From: DATAQC01 sp051005135 | Lineage (GTDB): Bacteria; Actinomycetota; Acidimicrobiia; Acidimicrobiales; AC-14 | DNA: 64,000 bases | Assembly: GCA_051005135.1 (NCBI GenBank) | Contig: JBPCJQ010000054.1 | Span: forward strand, 1-64,000 | Direction: 5' to 3' | Shown: piece after piece, positions 49,109 to 58,917 of the stretch | How positions within the stretch are numbered: the first letter of the stretch is position 1 | Layout of the letters: each line of letters opens with the position of its first letter | Notes under the pieces: generated by a model | Database searches by the model: none | What the model saw: only the letters and a program-made list of their open reading frames with translations | Told to the model about the DNA's origin: nothing | Position numbers and translations under genes: made by a program

Positions 49109-49130
49109 AGAAAGCCACGCCCCCTGTGGC
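49109..49130 (-). terminator. Possible terminator after yebC
   Basis: On the minus strand GCCAC, 7-nt loop, GTGGC followed by TTTCT, starting 8 nt after the yebC stop. The stem is only 5 bp, so strength is uncertain. It would end the pdxS-pdxT-yebC transcript. Confidence 0.45.
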
Positions 49131-49137
49131 CTTCCTG

Positions 49138-49887
49138 CTACGCCTCCACCGCGGTCAGTACCTCCTCGGGGATGTCGAAGTTGGCATATACGGCCTGTAC
49201 GTCGTCGTGCTCCTCTAGCAGGTCGATGAGGCGGAGGACCTTGCGGGCGTCGGCTTCGGACTCGAGGTTGACGGTGGTGGTCGGGACCAGGCTGAGCTCA
49301 GCAGACTCCACTCGAACACCGACCTCTTCCAGTACAGCGCGCACCCGGGCCAGGTCGCCCGGGGCGGTGGTGACCTGCCAGGTGTCGCCCTGGTCGTCCA
49401 TGTCCTCGGCACCGGCCTCGAGGGCGGCGAGCATGAAGGCGTCGTCATCATCGGTCTTGCCTGCCACGATCACCCCCTTGCGGGTGAACTGCCATGCCAC
49501 CGCGCCGGGCTCGGCGCTGGAGCCGCCGTGCTTGGAGAAGATGGCTCGCACCTCGGCGCCCGTGCGGTTGCGGTTGTCGGTGAGGCACTCCACGAACACA
49601 GCAACCCCGCACGGCGCATAGCCCTCGTAGGTGACGGGCTCGTAGCGCACCCCCTCGAGCTCGCCGGTGCCCCGCTTGACGGCCCGGTCGATGGTGTCGG
49701 TGGGAACCGAGGCGGCGCGCGCCTTGTGATACATCGTGCGCAGGGTGGCGTTGGACTCCTGGTCGCTGCCGCCCTCGCGCGCCGCCACCTCCACCTGGCG
49801 GATGAGCTTGGCGAACAGCTTGCCGCGGGCGGCGTCGGCCGCCCCCTTCTTGTGCTTGATCGTCGCCCACTTGGAATGGCCGGACAT
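49138..49887 (-). CDS. yebC: YebC/PmpR family translation or transcription factor
   Basis: The 249-residue protein has the family N-terminus MSGHSKWATIKHKKGAADAA, then RGTGELEGVRYEPVTYEGYA and GGSSAEPGAVAWQF. Members are described as DNA-binding regulators and, more recently, as factors that help ribosomes at difficult motifs; the role here is not known. It follows pdxT by nine bases, the standard actinobacterial pdxS-pdxT-yebC order. Confidence 0.95.
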   Translation of the reverse strand: MSGHSKWATIKHKKGAADAARGKLFAKLIRQVEVAAREGGSDQESNATLRTMYHKARAASVPTDTIDRAVKRGTGELEGVRYEPVTYEGYAPCGVAVFVECLTDNRNRTGAEVRAIFSKHGGSSAEPGAVAWQFTRKGVIVAGKTDDDDAFMLAALEAGAEDMDDQGDTWQVTTAPGDLARVRAVLEEVGVRVESAELSLVPTTTVNLESEADARKVLRLIDLLEEHDDVQAVYANFDIPEEVLTAVEA

Positions 49888-49896
49888 CGCTTCTCC

Positions 49897-50499
49897 TTAC
49901 ACGCGTTCGCGGGCGGCGCCAGCGAGGAAGGCCTGGTGCAGCCGCAGGTCGTCGGACAGCTCGGGATGGAAGGCGGAAACCAGCACCGGCCCCTGGCGGC
50001 AGAGCACGGGCCTACCGGCCACCGTGGCCAGCACCTCGACCCCCTCGCCCACCCGCTCTACCACCGGCGCCCGTATGAAGGTGGCGGGGAAGTCGCCACC
50101 TGCCAGTCCGGCAACGGGCAGCGACGCCTCGAAGGAGTCGACCTGGCGGCCGAAGGCGTTGCGGCGCACGTCGACGTCGATGGCGCCGAAGCAGCGCTGG
50201 TCAGCGCGGCCGTCGATCACCCGGCACGCCAGCAGGATCATCCCCGCGCAGGTGCCGAGCGTGGGGATGCCGTCGGCCAGTCGCTCGGCCAGCGCCTCGT
50301 ACAGACCCGACGACACCAGCAACCGCGACATGGTTGTGGACTCGCCCCCGGGCAGGATGACTGCGTCGATCCCGGCCAGGTCGTTTGGCCCACGGACCTC
50401 CACCGGGTGGGCACCGAGGGCGTCGATCGCCTCAGCGTGGAGGGCCGACGCCCCCTGCAGGGCCACGATGCCGACCTTGACCCCCTCGGCGCTCGGCAC
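49897..50499 (-). CDS. pdxT: Pyridoxal 5'-phosphate synthase glutaminase subunit PdxT
   Basis: Supplies ammonia to PdxS for vitamin B6 synthesis. The 200-residue class I amidotransferase has LPGGESTTMSRLL, the nucleophile in LGTCAGMILLA, TFIRAPVVERVG and the His-Glu pair in SAFHPELSDD. It lies 24 bases after pdxS. A start closer to VGIVALQG is also possible. Confidence 0.96.
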   Translation of the reverse strand: MPSAEGVKVGIVALQGASALHAEAIDALGAHPVEVRGPNDLAGIDAVILPGGESTTMSRLLVSSGLYEALAERLADGIPTLGTCAGMILLACRVIDGRADQRCFGAIDVDVRRNAFGRQVDSFEASLPVAGLAGGDFPATFIRAPVVERVGEGVEVLATVAGRPVLCRQGPVLVSAFHPELSDDLRLHQAFLAGAARERV

Positions 50500-50523
50500 C
50501 TGGGGGCACCCTTGTCATGGCGA

Positions 50524-51411
50524 TCACCAGCCGCGGTCGGCCAGGTGCACCTCGACCTTGCCGGCCTCCTCGCCCCGCATGCCCGGGCCCAGGCCCCGGC
50601 TCACCTTGGCCACCATGTGAGGGTCGTTGAAGTGTGCGGTGGCCTCCACGATGGCCTTGGCCCGCATAGCAGGGTCGTCGCTCTTGAAGATCCCCGAGCC
50701 CACGAACACGGCCTCGGCGCCCAGCTGCATCACCAGGGCAGCGTCGGCCGGCGTGGCCAGCCCGCCGGCACAGAACAGCGGAACCGGGAGCCGGCCGGTC
50801 TGGGCAACCTCCTGCACCAGCGACACCGGGGCCTGGAGCTGCTTGGCCCAGCCGTATACCTCGGCCGAATCGGCGGTGGTGATGCGGCGGATGTCACCCA
50901 AGATGGAGCGGAGGTGACGGACCGCCTGCACGACGTCGCCGGTGCCGGCCTCGCCCTTGGAGCGGATCATGGCGGCGCCCTCGGAGATGCGCCGGAGAGC
51001 CTCGCCCAGGTTGGTGGCGCCGCACACGAACGGCACCGTGAACGGCCACTTGTCGATGTGGTGGGCCTCGTCGGCAGGGCTGAGCACCTCGCTCTCGTCG
51101 ACGTAGTCGACGCCGAGGGCCTCCAGCACCTGGGCCTCGGCGAAATGGCCGATGCGGGCCTTGGCCATCACGGGGATGGTCACCGCTGCCTTGATGCCCT
51201 CGATCATTGCCGGATCGCTCATGCGGGCCACGCCACCATCGCGGCGGATGTCGGCCGGCACCCGTTCGAGCGCCATCACCGCAACGGCCCCCGCGGCCTC
51301 GGCCATCGACGCCTGTTCTGGGGTGACGACGTCCATGATGACGCCGCCTTTGAGCATCTCGGCCAGTCCTCGCTTGACCCGCTCGGTGCCGGTGATGCGC
51401 GCTTCGGTCAC
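50524..51411 (-). CDS. pdxS: Pyridoxal 5'-phosphate synthase subunit PdxS
   Basis: Builds PLP from ribose 5-phosphate, glyceraldehyde 3-phosphate and ammonia. The 295-residue (beta/alpha)8 protein has MLKGGVIMDVVTPEQASMAE, the KARIGHFAEAQVLEALGVDY block with a Schiff-base lysine, and FCAGGLATPADAALVMQLGA. GTG 51411 is preceded by TAGCAT at exactly 6 nt, so the mRNA is probably leaderless. It heads pdxS-pdxT-yebC. Confidence 0.97.
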   Translation of the reverse strand: MTEARITGTERVKRGLAEMLKGGVIMDVVTPEQASMAEAAGAVAVMALERVPADIRRDGGVARMSDPAMIEGIKAAVTIPVMAKARIGHFAEAQVLEALGVDYVDESEVLSPADEAHHIDKWPFTVPFVCGATNLGEALRRISEGAAMIRSKGEAGTGDVVQAVRHLRSILGDIRRITTADSAEVYGWAKQLQAPVSLVQEVAQTGRLPVPLFCAGGLATPADAALVMQLGAEAVFVGSGIFKSDDPAMRAKAIVEATAHFNDPHMVAKVSRGLGPGMRGEEAGKVEVHLADRGW

Positions 51412-51417
51412 CCCGCC

Positions 51418-51423
51418 ATGCTA
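51418..51423 (-). promoter_or_regulatory. Putative -10 of the pdxS operon, leaderless
   Basis: TAGCAT on the minus strand, exactly 6 nt before GTG 51411. No -35 is evident. Confidence 0.5.
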
Positions 51424-51451
51424 CCGCCGGACGGCCTGCTGGGCTTCGGTT

Positions 51452-52510
51452 TCAGCTAGTGCTGGTGGCGGCGCCGGTCTGGGCCACCTCGACCCAGGTC
51501 TGTCCCGGGGGCAACGAGATGGGCGCCCCCGCGGCATCGGTGTAGGAGGTGACCGAGGACTGGGCGGGCTTGGACCACTTGCCCTTCACGACCATGCCGT
51601 TGGCCAGCACCCACGCGTCGCCAGAGCCGATCACCTGGGCCTCGAAGACCTGGGCACCGGTGGGATCGGTGGCGCCGGCCACCGGTGTGTAGGCCACGAA
51701 CTGAAGGATCACGGTGGTGGCGGTGAGCTGCTTGCCGTTCTCGAGGGTGTCGGCCTTGCCGTTCATGGACCGCTTCCACCTGCCGGCAGCGGGGTCCCAG
51801 TCGTAGGCCACCGGCACCATTCCCACGCTGGCCGCCAGACGGGTGGCAGGGGCGGCGCCCGGGGGCGCGAACGGCTGGCCGCCGGCCAGGAAGGGCGAGA
51901 AGGGCGGCGGCGGCTTTGCCCCGGAGGCGGAGTGCTTGTAGAGCGCCGGCGTGCTGGTGTACTGGTTGTGAGGGGCGGCGTGCACCGACCGACGGGGGAA
52001 GGCGCCCCCATCGTCGCTGGGGCTGACCGCGGTGATGCCGGGGGTGGAGCGGATCAGCTTGTCGAAGCGGTCGGAGCCGCCGGAGTAGGCGAAGATCCCT
52101 CCGAACGGCGCCACCAGATTGGGGTCGGTGGGGCGCACCGAGCGTACCGGCCCCAGAGGGCTGGCGTCGTTGGACTGGAAGATGGTCAGGAGCCGGGTGA
52201 GGCCTCCCTCGACGACCTCCTCGAACACCACGTCGGCACCATCGAGGCCGACCTGGGGCTGGGCCAGGGTCACGTTGTCGATCTTCACCGACAGGGCTGG
52301 CCGGGCCGCCTTGGCCGTGTCGGTGGCGGGCAGGCCGGTGAGCGGGTAGGTGGGGGGCAGAGTGCTACTGGTGGCCTGCGGTGGGTTCGTCCTCTTGCTC
52401 GCGCTCTTGTTGGATTTCGAGCAGGCCGCCGCCACCATGGCCAGCACTATTACCGCGACCAGGGGGGCGCACAGCAAACGCTGATCACTGCGGGGGCGAG
52501 GTTGTCTCAA
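51452..52510 (-). CDS. DUF3048 lipoprotein (YerB-like)
   Basis: Exported lipoprotein of about 352 residues. The N-terminus has a hydrophobic stretch ending in the lipobox VAAAC near residue 30, then a Ser/Thr/Pro linker. The DUF3048 domain shows ARPALSVKIDNVTLAQPQVG, DADVVFEEVVEGG-type and GPVRSVRPTD motifs; a second domain follows after residue 200. Function is unknown. The TTG start at 52510 has AAGGAG 8 nt upstream, within the last codons of htpX. Confidence 0.87.
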   Translation of the reverse strand: MRQPRPRSDQRLLCAPLVAVIVLAMVAAACSKSNKSASKRTNPPQATSSTLPPTYPLTGLPATDTAKAARPALSVKIDNVTLAQPQVGLDGADVVFEEVVEGGLTRLLTIFQSNDASPLGPVRSVRPTDPNLVAPFGGIFAYSGGSDRFDKLIRSTPGITAVSPSDDGGAFPRRSVHAAPHNQYTSTPALYKHSASGAKPPPPFSPFLAGGQPFAPPGAAPATRLAASVGMVPVAYDWDPAAGRWKRSMNGKADTLENGKQLTATTVILQFVAYTPVAGATDPTGAQVFEAQVIGSGDAWVLANGMVVKGKWSKPAQSSVTSYTDAAGAPISLPPGQTWVEVAQTGAATSTS

Positions 52511-52512
52511 GG

Positions 52513-53424
52513 TCAAAGCTCCTTCAGGGCCTGGATGCGCTCCTCCAGCGGAGGGTGGGTGTCGAACAGGCGGTTGAGCCACGCTAGGCGACCCTGCTCC
52601 GGCGTACGAGCCAACGGTGACTCGATCCACAGGTGGGCGGTGGCCCGTGAGCTGGAGTGCACCACGGTGTTGTCGTCGCGCAGCTTCTCGAGAGCCGACA
52701 CCAGCCCGGGTGGGTAACGGGTGATCTGCACGCCGCTGAAATCGGCGAGAGCCTCGCGGCGGCGGCTTACCGCGAACTGCATGAGGCGGGCCACCAGCGG
52801 GGCCAGCAGCAGGAGGGCGAAGCCCAGCACCGCTATCAGCGTGCCCGCTCCCCCGCCGCCGTCGCTGTCGTGGTCACGTTGGCGAGGACCGCCCCACCAC
52901 ATGAAGCGCAGGGCGAAGTCGGCCATGAGGGTGATGACGCCGACGAACGTGACGGCCAGGGTGGACGCCAGGATGTCGTAGTTCTTGACATGGCTCAGCT
53001 CGTGGGCCAGCACCCCTTCCAGCTCGATGCGGCTCATCTTGTCGAGCAGGCCGGTGGTGACGGCCACCGCCGCGTGCTTGGGGTCGCGCCCGGTGGCGAA
53101 GGCGTTGGGCGCGACATCGTCGATCACGTAGATGCGGGGTTTGGGTAGGCCGGCAGCGATGCACAGCCCCTCCACCAGGTTGTGCAGGCGGGTATACTGC
53201 TCGGGCGAAGCGGGGCGGGCGTGGCTCATGGCCAGGGCGATGGCGTCCGACTTCCAGTACCCGGCGACCGAGCCGGCCACGGTCACCACCAGGGCCGCGA
53301 CCAGGAAGACCAGGCCCAGGCCGAGTAGGCGATCGACGGCCCACGCCACCGCCAGCACCAGCACCATGAAGGCGGCGACGAGCAGCACCGAACGCCGCTT
53401 GTTGGACGATATCTGCTCGTACAG
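52513..53424 (-). CDS. htpX: M48 metalloprotease HtpX-like, probable CTG start
   Basis: Integral membrane zinc protease for quality control of membrane proteins. Four hydrophobic segments surround the catalytic HELSH (about residues 141-145); a third ligand lies in RRREALADFSG. The expected N-terminus LYEQISSNKRRSVLLVAAF begins at CTG 53424, 15 nt after the lemA stop. The frame is closed upstream by that same TGA, and no ATG, GTG or TTG lies before GTG 53388, which would remove the conserved YEQI..NKRRS. It follows lemA, its usual partner. Confidence 0.92.
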   Translation of the reverse strand: MYEQISSNKRRSVLLVAAFMVLVLAVAWAVDRLLGLGLVFLVAALVVTVAGSVAGYWKSDAIALAMSHARPASPEQYTRLHNLVEGLCIAAGLPKPRIYVIDDVAPNAFATGRDPKHAAVAVTTGLLDKMSRIELEGVLAHELSHVKNYDILASTLAVTFVGVITLMADFALRFMWWGGPRQRDHDSDGGGGAGTLIAVLGFALLLLAPLVARLMQFAVSRRREALADFSGVQITRYPPGLVSALEKLRDDNTVVHSSSRATAHLWIESPLARTPEQGRLAWLNRLFDTHPPLEERIQALKEL

Positions 53425-53439
53425 GGTGCTGGGCTCGGC

Positions 53440-53997
53440 TCAGGCGCCGAAGTCGACGCTGACAGGCCCCCGAGACGTGTCGTCGGCCTCGAAGTACTCC
53501 CGCTTGGAGAACCCGAAGGCGTTGGCCAGGATGCTCGACGGGAAGCTCTGGATCTTGGTGTTCAGCTTCAGCACCGAGTCGTTGTAGAACTGGCGGGCGT
53601 AGGCGATACGACCCTCGGTGCCCGACAGCTCCTCCTGCAGCTCCAGGAAGTTCTGGTTGGCTTTCAGGTCGGGGTAGGCCTCGGCCACTGCGAACAGGGA
53701 CTTGAGGGCACCGGTGATCTGGTTCTCGGCCTGGGACTGGCCTGCCACCCCGGTGGCGTTGATGGCGTTGGCCCGGGCCTCGGTGATGGCCTCGAACGTA
53801 GTCTTCTCGTGGGCGGCGTAGCCCTTCACGGTGTTCACCAGGTTGGGTATTAGGTCGTAGCGTCGCCGGAGCTGCACGTCGATCTGGGCCCAGGCGTTGT
53901 CGATGCGGTTACGGAGGCGGACAAGGCCGTTGTAGGAGGCGATCGCGTACAGCGCCAGCAGCACGACAACCACGACGAGAACGATGATCAACACCAC
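53440..53997 (-). CDS. lemA: LemA family protein
   Basis: The 185-residue protein has one N-terminal membrane segment (VLIIVLVVVVVLLALYAIA) and a helical domain with YNGLVRLRNRIDNAWAQIDV, LQRRYDLIPNLVNTVKGYA-like and YNDSVLKLNTKIQSFPSSI sequences. Its biochemical role is unclear, though it is often beside htpX and linked to envelope stress. The GTG start has TATGAT exactly 6 nt upstream, so it probably lacks a leader. Confidence 0.94.
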   Translation of the reverse strand: MVLIIVLVVVVVLLALYAIASYNGLVRLRNRIDNAWAQIDVQLRRRYDLIPNLVNTVKGYAAHEKTTFEAITEARANAINATGVAGQSQAENQITGALKSLFAVAEAYPDLKANQNFLELQEELSGTEGRIAYARQFYNDSVLKLNTKIQSFPSSILANAFGFSKREYFEADDTSRGPVSVDFGA

Positions 53998-54003
53998 GTC
54001 GCC

Positions 54004-54009
54004 ATCATA
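54004..54009 (-). promoter_or_regulatory. Putative -10 of lemA-htpX, leaderless
   Basis: TATGAT on the minus strand, exactly 6 nt before GTG 53997. It lies back to back with the plus-strand -10 at 54034. Confidence 0.6.
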
Positions 54010-54033
54010 GGTCCAGGCGGCTGTCTGGGCTCG

Positions 54034-54039
54034 TATGCT
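54034..54039 (+). promoter_or_regulatory. Putative -10 of the AMIN-like lipoprotein gene, leaderless
   Basis: TATGCT on the plus strand, exactly 6 nt before GTG 54046. Confidence 0.6.
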
Positions 54040-54045
54040 GAGCCA

Positions 54046-54696
54046 GTGCTTCGGACCACGGTGGTTGCTGTGGCGGTGCTGGTCATGGCCGCCTGCGGTT
54101 CGGGTTCGGCCAAGGTGCGAACCTCGCCTGTGCCCACGTCGGCCACCACCACGGCCGTCACCTCGGGCTCCTCGACCACCACAGCCACCGCAGCCCCGGC
54201 CCAGACGGTCGCCCCGACTCCCGCTCAGGGGGCCGCTCGGGCCCAGGGGCCGCCGTTCGCCACCACTCCCACCTCGGTGGCCGGTACTGGCTCCCCGGCC
54301 CTGTTGTCAGCGGTACGCGTCGGCGCCCAGCCTGGGTTCGACCGGGTGGTGTTCGACTTCACCGACCATGTCCCCGGCTACCAGATCTCCTACGTCGGGC
54401 GGCCCGTGCTCGAAGACGCCTCTGGCCGCCAGGTCGAGGTGGCGGGCGCCGCCGTGCTGAAGGTGCGCATGGCGCCCGCCAGTGGCGTCGACCTGTCGTC
54501 GGCCGGGGCCCGCTCCACCTATAGCGGCCCCGACCGGTTCCGGCCCCCCGGTACCAAAGTCGTCCAGGAGCTGGCACGAGCGGGAGACTTCGAGGGAGTG
54601 CTGACCTGGGTGGTCGGCACCTCGACCACCGCCGCCTTCCGGGTGACGACTCTGTCGTCGCCCCCCCGGCTGGTGGTCGATATCCGCTCGGGCTAG
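54046..54696 (+). CDS. Lipoprotein with AMIN-like domain
   Basis: Exported 216-residue lipoprotein. Signal peptide LRTTVVAVAVLVMAAC ends in a lipobox with Cys near 17. A long Thr-, Ser-, Pro- and Ala-rich linker (about 25-85) leads to a globular domain with AVRVGAQPGFDRVVFDFTDH, VPGYQISYV and a terminal PPRLVVDIRSG, the pattern of AMIN-like domains that can bind peptidoglycan. It likely sits on the outer face of the membrane. It is divergent from lemA and converges on the PimA-like gene. Confidence 0.82.
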   Translation: MLRTTVVAVAVLVMAACGSGSAKVRTSPVPTSATTTAVTSGSSTTTATAAPAQTVAPTPAQGAARAQGPPFATTPTSVAGTGSPALLSAVRVGAQPGFDRVVFDFTDHVPGYQISYVGRPVLEDASGRQVEVAGAAVLKVRMAPASGVDLSSAGARSTYSGPDRFRPPGTKVVQELARAGDFEGVLTWVVGTSTTAAFRVTTLSSPPRLVVDIRSG

Positions 54697-54704
54697 CCGT
54701 TGGC

Positions 54705-55787
54705 TCAGCGCCCGGCGCGGGCTCGGGCGATCTGGTAGAGATCCAGGTAGCGCTCGGCCAGGCGTTCCATGGAGAAGGTGGCGGCCCGGGCGTCGCCGGC
54801 GGCCACCAGGGCGGCGGCCGTCGACGGCTCGGCCAGCACCCGGGTGAGAGCTCGGCCCAGGGCCTCGGGATCGCCGGGAGGCACCAGGATGGCCTCGCAG
54901 CCGTGGCGGGCGACGTTGCGGTAGCCGGGAAGGTCGCTGGCCACGATCGGGGTGTGGGCGGCCATTCCCTCGAGCAGCACCATGCCGAAGGACTCCCCAC
55001 CCAGCGAGGGTGCGCACAGCACATCGGCGCCGCGCAGCCGTTGGGCCTTCTCCTCCTCGATGAGGCGCCCGAGCCATTCCACCCGGGGGTCGCCCGCGAC
55101 CTCGGCCTGGAGGCGGTGGGTCTCGGGCCCGTCTCCGACCACCCAGATGCGCACCTGGCGCGGCAGGTGGGCCAGTGCCGCCAGCAGCACGCCCAGCCCC
55201 TTGCGAGCCTCGTGGCGGCCGACGAACACGATCGTCGGTTCCTCCGTGGGCCAAGGCGTGGCCTTGGCGAACGGCTCGGCGTCGATGCCGTTGCCCATCA
55301 GGTGGTAGTGCCCACCCAGGCTGCGGGCGGCCAGCTCCCGAGCATCGTCGGAGACGGCGCAGCGCAGATGCAGACGACGCCCGAGGTGGCGGGTAAGGGG
55401 GCGCAGCCAACGATAGGCGGCGCTGGTACCCGCGGCGTGGAAGGTCCCGACGAGCGGGCCCGGCCACACCGTGACACTGGTCAGGGTGGGGCCAGGGGCG
55501 AGGGGCTCGTGCAGGTGCACGACGTCGAAGCTCTCGTCGCGCAGGGCGCGGATGGTGCGCAGGGCGCACGGGAAGTCGGGGGCGATGGGCGCCACCGACC
55601 CGTTGGCCAGTGCCGCCATGGTGTTGCCCAGCGGGATCACTCCCACCTCCGGAGGTGGCCCGTCGCAGGGGCCGAGCACCCGGGCCTGGTGGCCCAGCAC
55701 CCGCAGGGCACGAGCCAGTCCCAGTACCTGGCCCTGCACCCCGCCCGGCAGCGACAGGCTGTACGGGCACACCAGGCCGACTCGCAC
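54705..55787 (-). CDS. pimA: PimA-like glycosyltransferase family 4
   Basis: GT4 enzyme, 360 residues, most like phosphatidylinositol alpha-mannosyltransferase, the first step of PIM synthesis. The N-domain has LSLPGGVQGQVLGLARALR and VHLHEPLAPGPTL; the C-domain has FVGRHEARKGLGVLL and the E-x7-E motif ESFGMVLLEGMA. Donor and acceptor cannot be proven from sequence. GTG 55787 has TACGAT exactly 6 nt upstream. A PatA-like acyltransferase, the next-but-one enzyme of the pathway, lies 7 kb away. Confidence 0.88.
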   Translation of the reverse strand: MRVGLVCPYSLSLPGGVQGQVLGLARALRVLGHQARVLGPCDGPPPEVGVIPLGNTMAALANGSVAPIAPDFPCALRTIRALRDESFDVVHLHEPLAPGPTLTSVTVWPGPLVGTFHAAGTSAAYRWLRPLTRHLGRRLHLRCAVSDDARELAARSLGGHYHLMGNGIDAEPFAKATPWPTEEPTIVFVGRHEARKGLGVLLAALAHLPRQVRIWVVGDGPETHRLQAEVAGDPRVEWLGRLIEEEKAQRLRGADVLCAPSLGGESFGMVLLEGMAAHTPIVASDLPGYRNVARHGCEAILVPPGDPEALGRALTRVLAEPSTAAALVAAGDARAATFSMERLAERYLDLYQIARARAGR

Positions 55788-55793
55788 GGGCGG

Positions 55794-55799
55794 ATCGTA
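55794..55799 (-). promoter_or_regulatory. Putative -10 of the PimA-like gene, leaderless
   Basis: TACGAT on the minus strand, exactly 6 nt before GTG 55787. Confidence 0.55.
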
Positions 55800-55812
55800 C
55801 CGGGGGGCAGGC

Positions 55813-55818
55813 AATACT
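55813..55818 (+). promoter_or_regulatory. Possible -10 of pepN, leaderless
   Basis: AATACT on the plus strand, exactly 6 nt before ATG 55825. It lacks the first T of TANNNT, so it is weaker than the others. Confidence 0.35.
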
Positions 55819-55824
55819 GGCCTC

Positions 55825-58359
<2,535 letters not shown>

Positions 58360-58464
58360 GATGGGCACAGCGAGAGGCATCCCGGCTGTCTCGCCGATCC
58401 AGGAGATCCCGGTGATGATTGAAGCGCGATTGCTCGACCATGGCAGCCCGAGCGGGAGCGCCCG

Positions 58465-58752
58465 CTGAGCGGGCGACGGGCCAGCTTCGGCAAGCGCGAC
58501 CGCGAGCGGGCGAAGAAGGAGAAGGCGGCGGCCAAGCGAGACGCCCGCCAGACACGTACTGCCGAAGCGACCGAGGCGGCCGAGAACCCCGATGCAGCCG
58601 TCGCCGCACCGCCCGCCGGCTCCGAGGCGGCCACCACCCGGCTGCTCCAGGCCATAGAGGCGTTGCACCGGCGCTTCGACGACGGCGACATGTCCTACGA
58701 CGACTTCGAGGAGCAAAAGGCCGAGCTCATGGGCCGCCTCACCGTCGACTGA
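58465..58752 (+). CDS. Small SHOCT-like protein, probable CTG start
   Basis: A 95-residue protein too easily missed because no ATG, GTG or TTG opens its frame. From CTG 58465 it reads SGRRASFGKRDRERAKKEKA, a basic N-terminus like that of small actinobacterial proteins, and ends RRFDDGDMSYDDFEEQKAEL plus MGRL, a SHOCT-type helical hairpin. GGGAG lies 7 nt upstream. An in-frame TGA at 58420 bounds the frame. A competing ATG frame (58419-59117) translates to low-complexity Arg and Gly and is rejected. Role unknown. Confidence 0.6.
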   Translation: MSGRRASFGKRDRERAKKEKAAAKRDARQTRTAEATEAAENPDAAVAAPPAGSEAATTRLLQAIEALHRRFDDGDMSYDDFEEQKAELMGRLTVD

Positions 58753-58807
58753 GCTCTGCTGCGGGTGGCTGCCGGGCGTGGCTGCTGGCGACTTCGCCGG
58801 CCCCGGC

Positions 58808-58813
58808 TATGCT
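58808..58813 (+). promoter_or_regulatory. Possible -10 of the DEAD-box helicase gene
   Basis: TATGCT on the plus strand; it would give a leader of nearly 100 nt before ATG 58918. No convincing -35 was found. Confidence 0.35.
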
Positions 58814-58917
58814 GATTGCGTCGCCGGCTTCAGCCGTGCGCTCGCCGGTCGCACCGGCGGGGCCCCGAGAGTTCTCCTCGAACCGGGCCCACTGCCCTTC
58901 GATCGGAGCTCCACCCC

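Noticed and set aside
48924..49118. 64-codon minus-strand open frame between yebC and ruvC
   Set aside because: No motif, no ribosome-binding site, and the C-terminal half of the frame is not recognisable; insufficient for a gene call.
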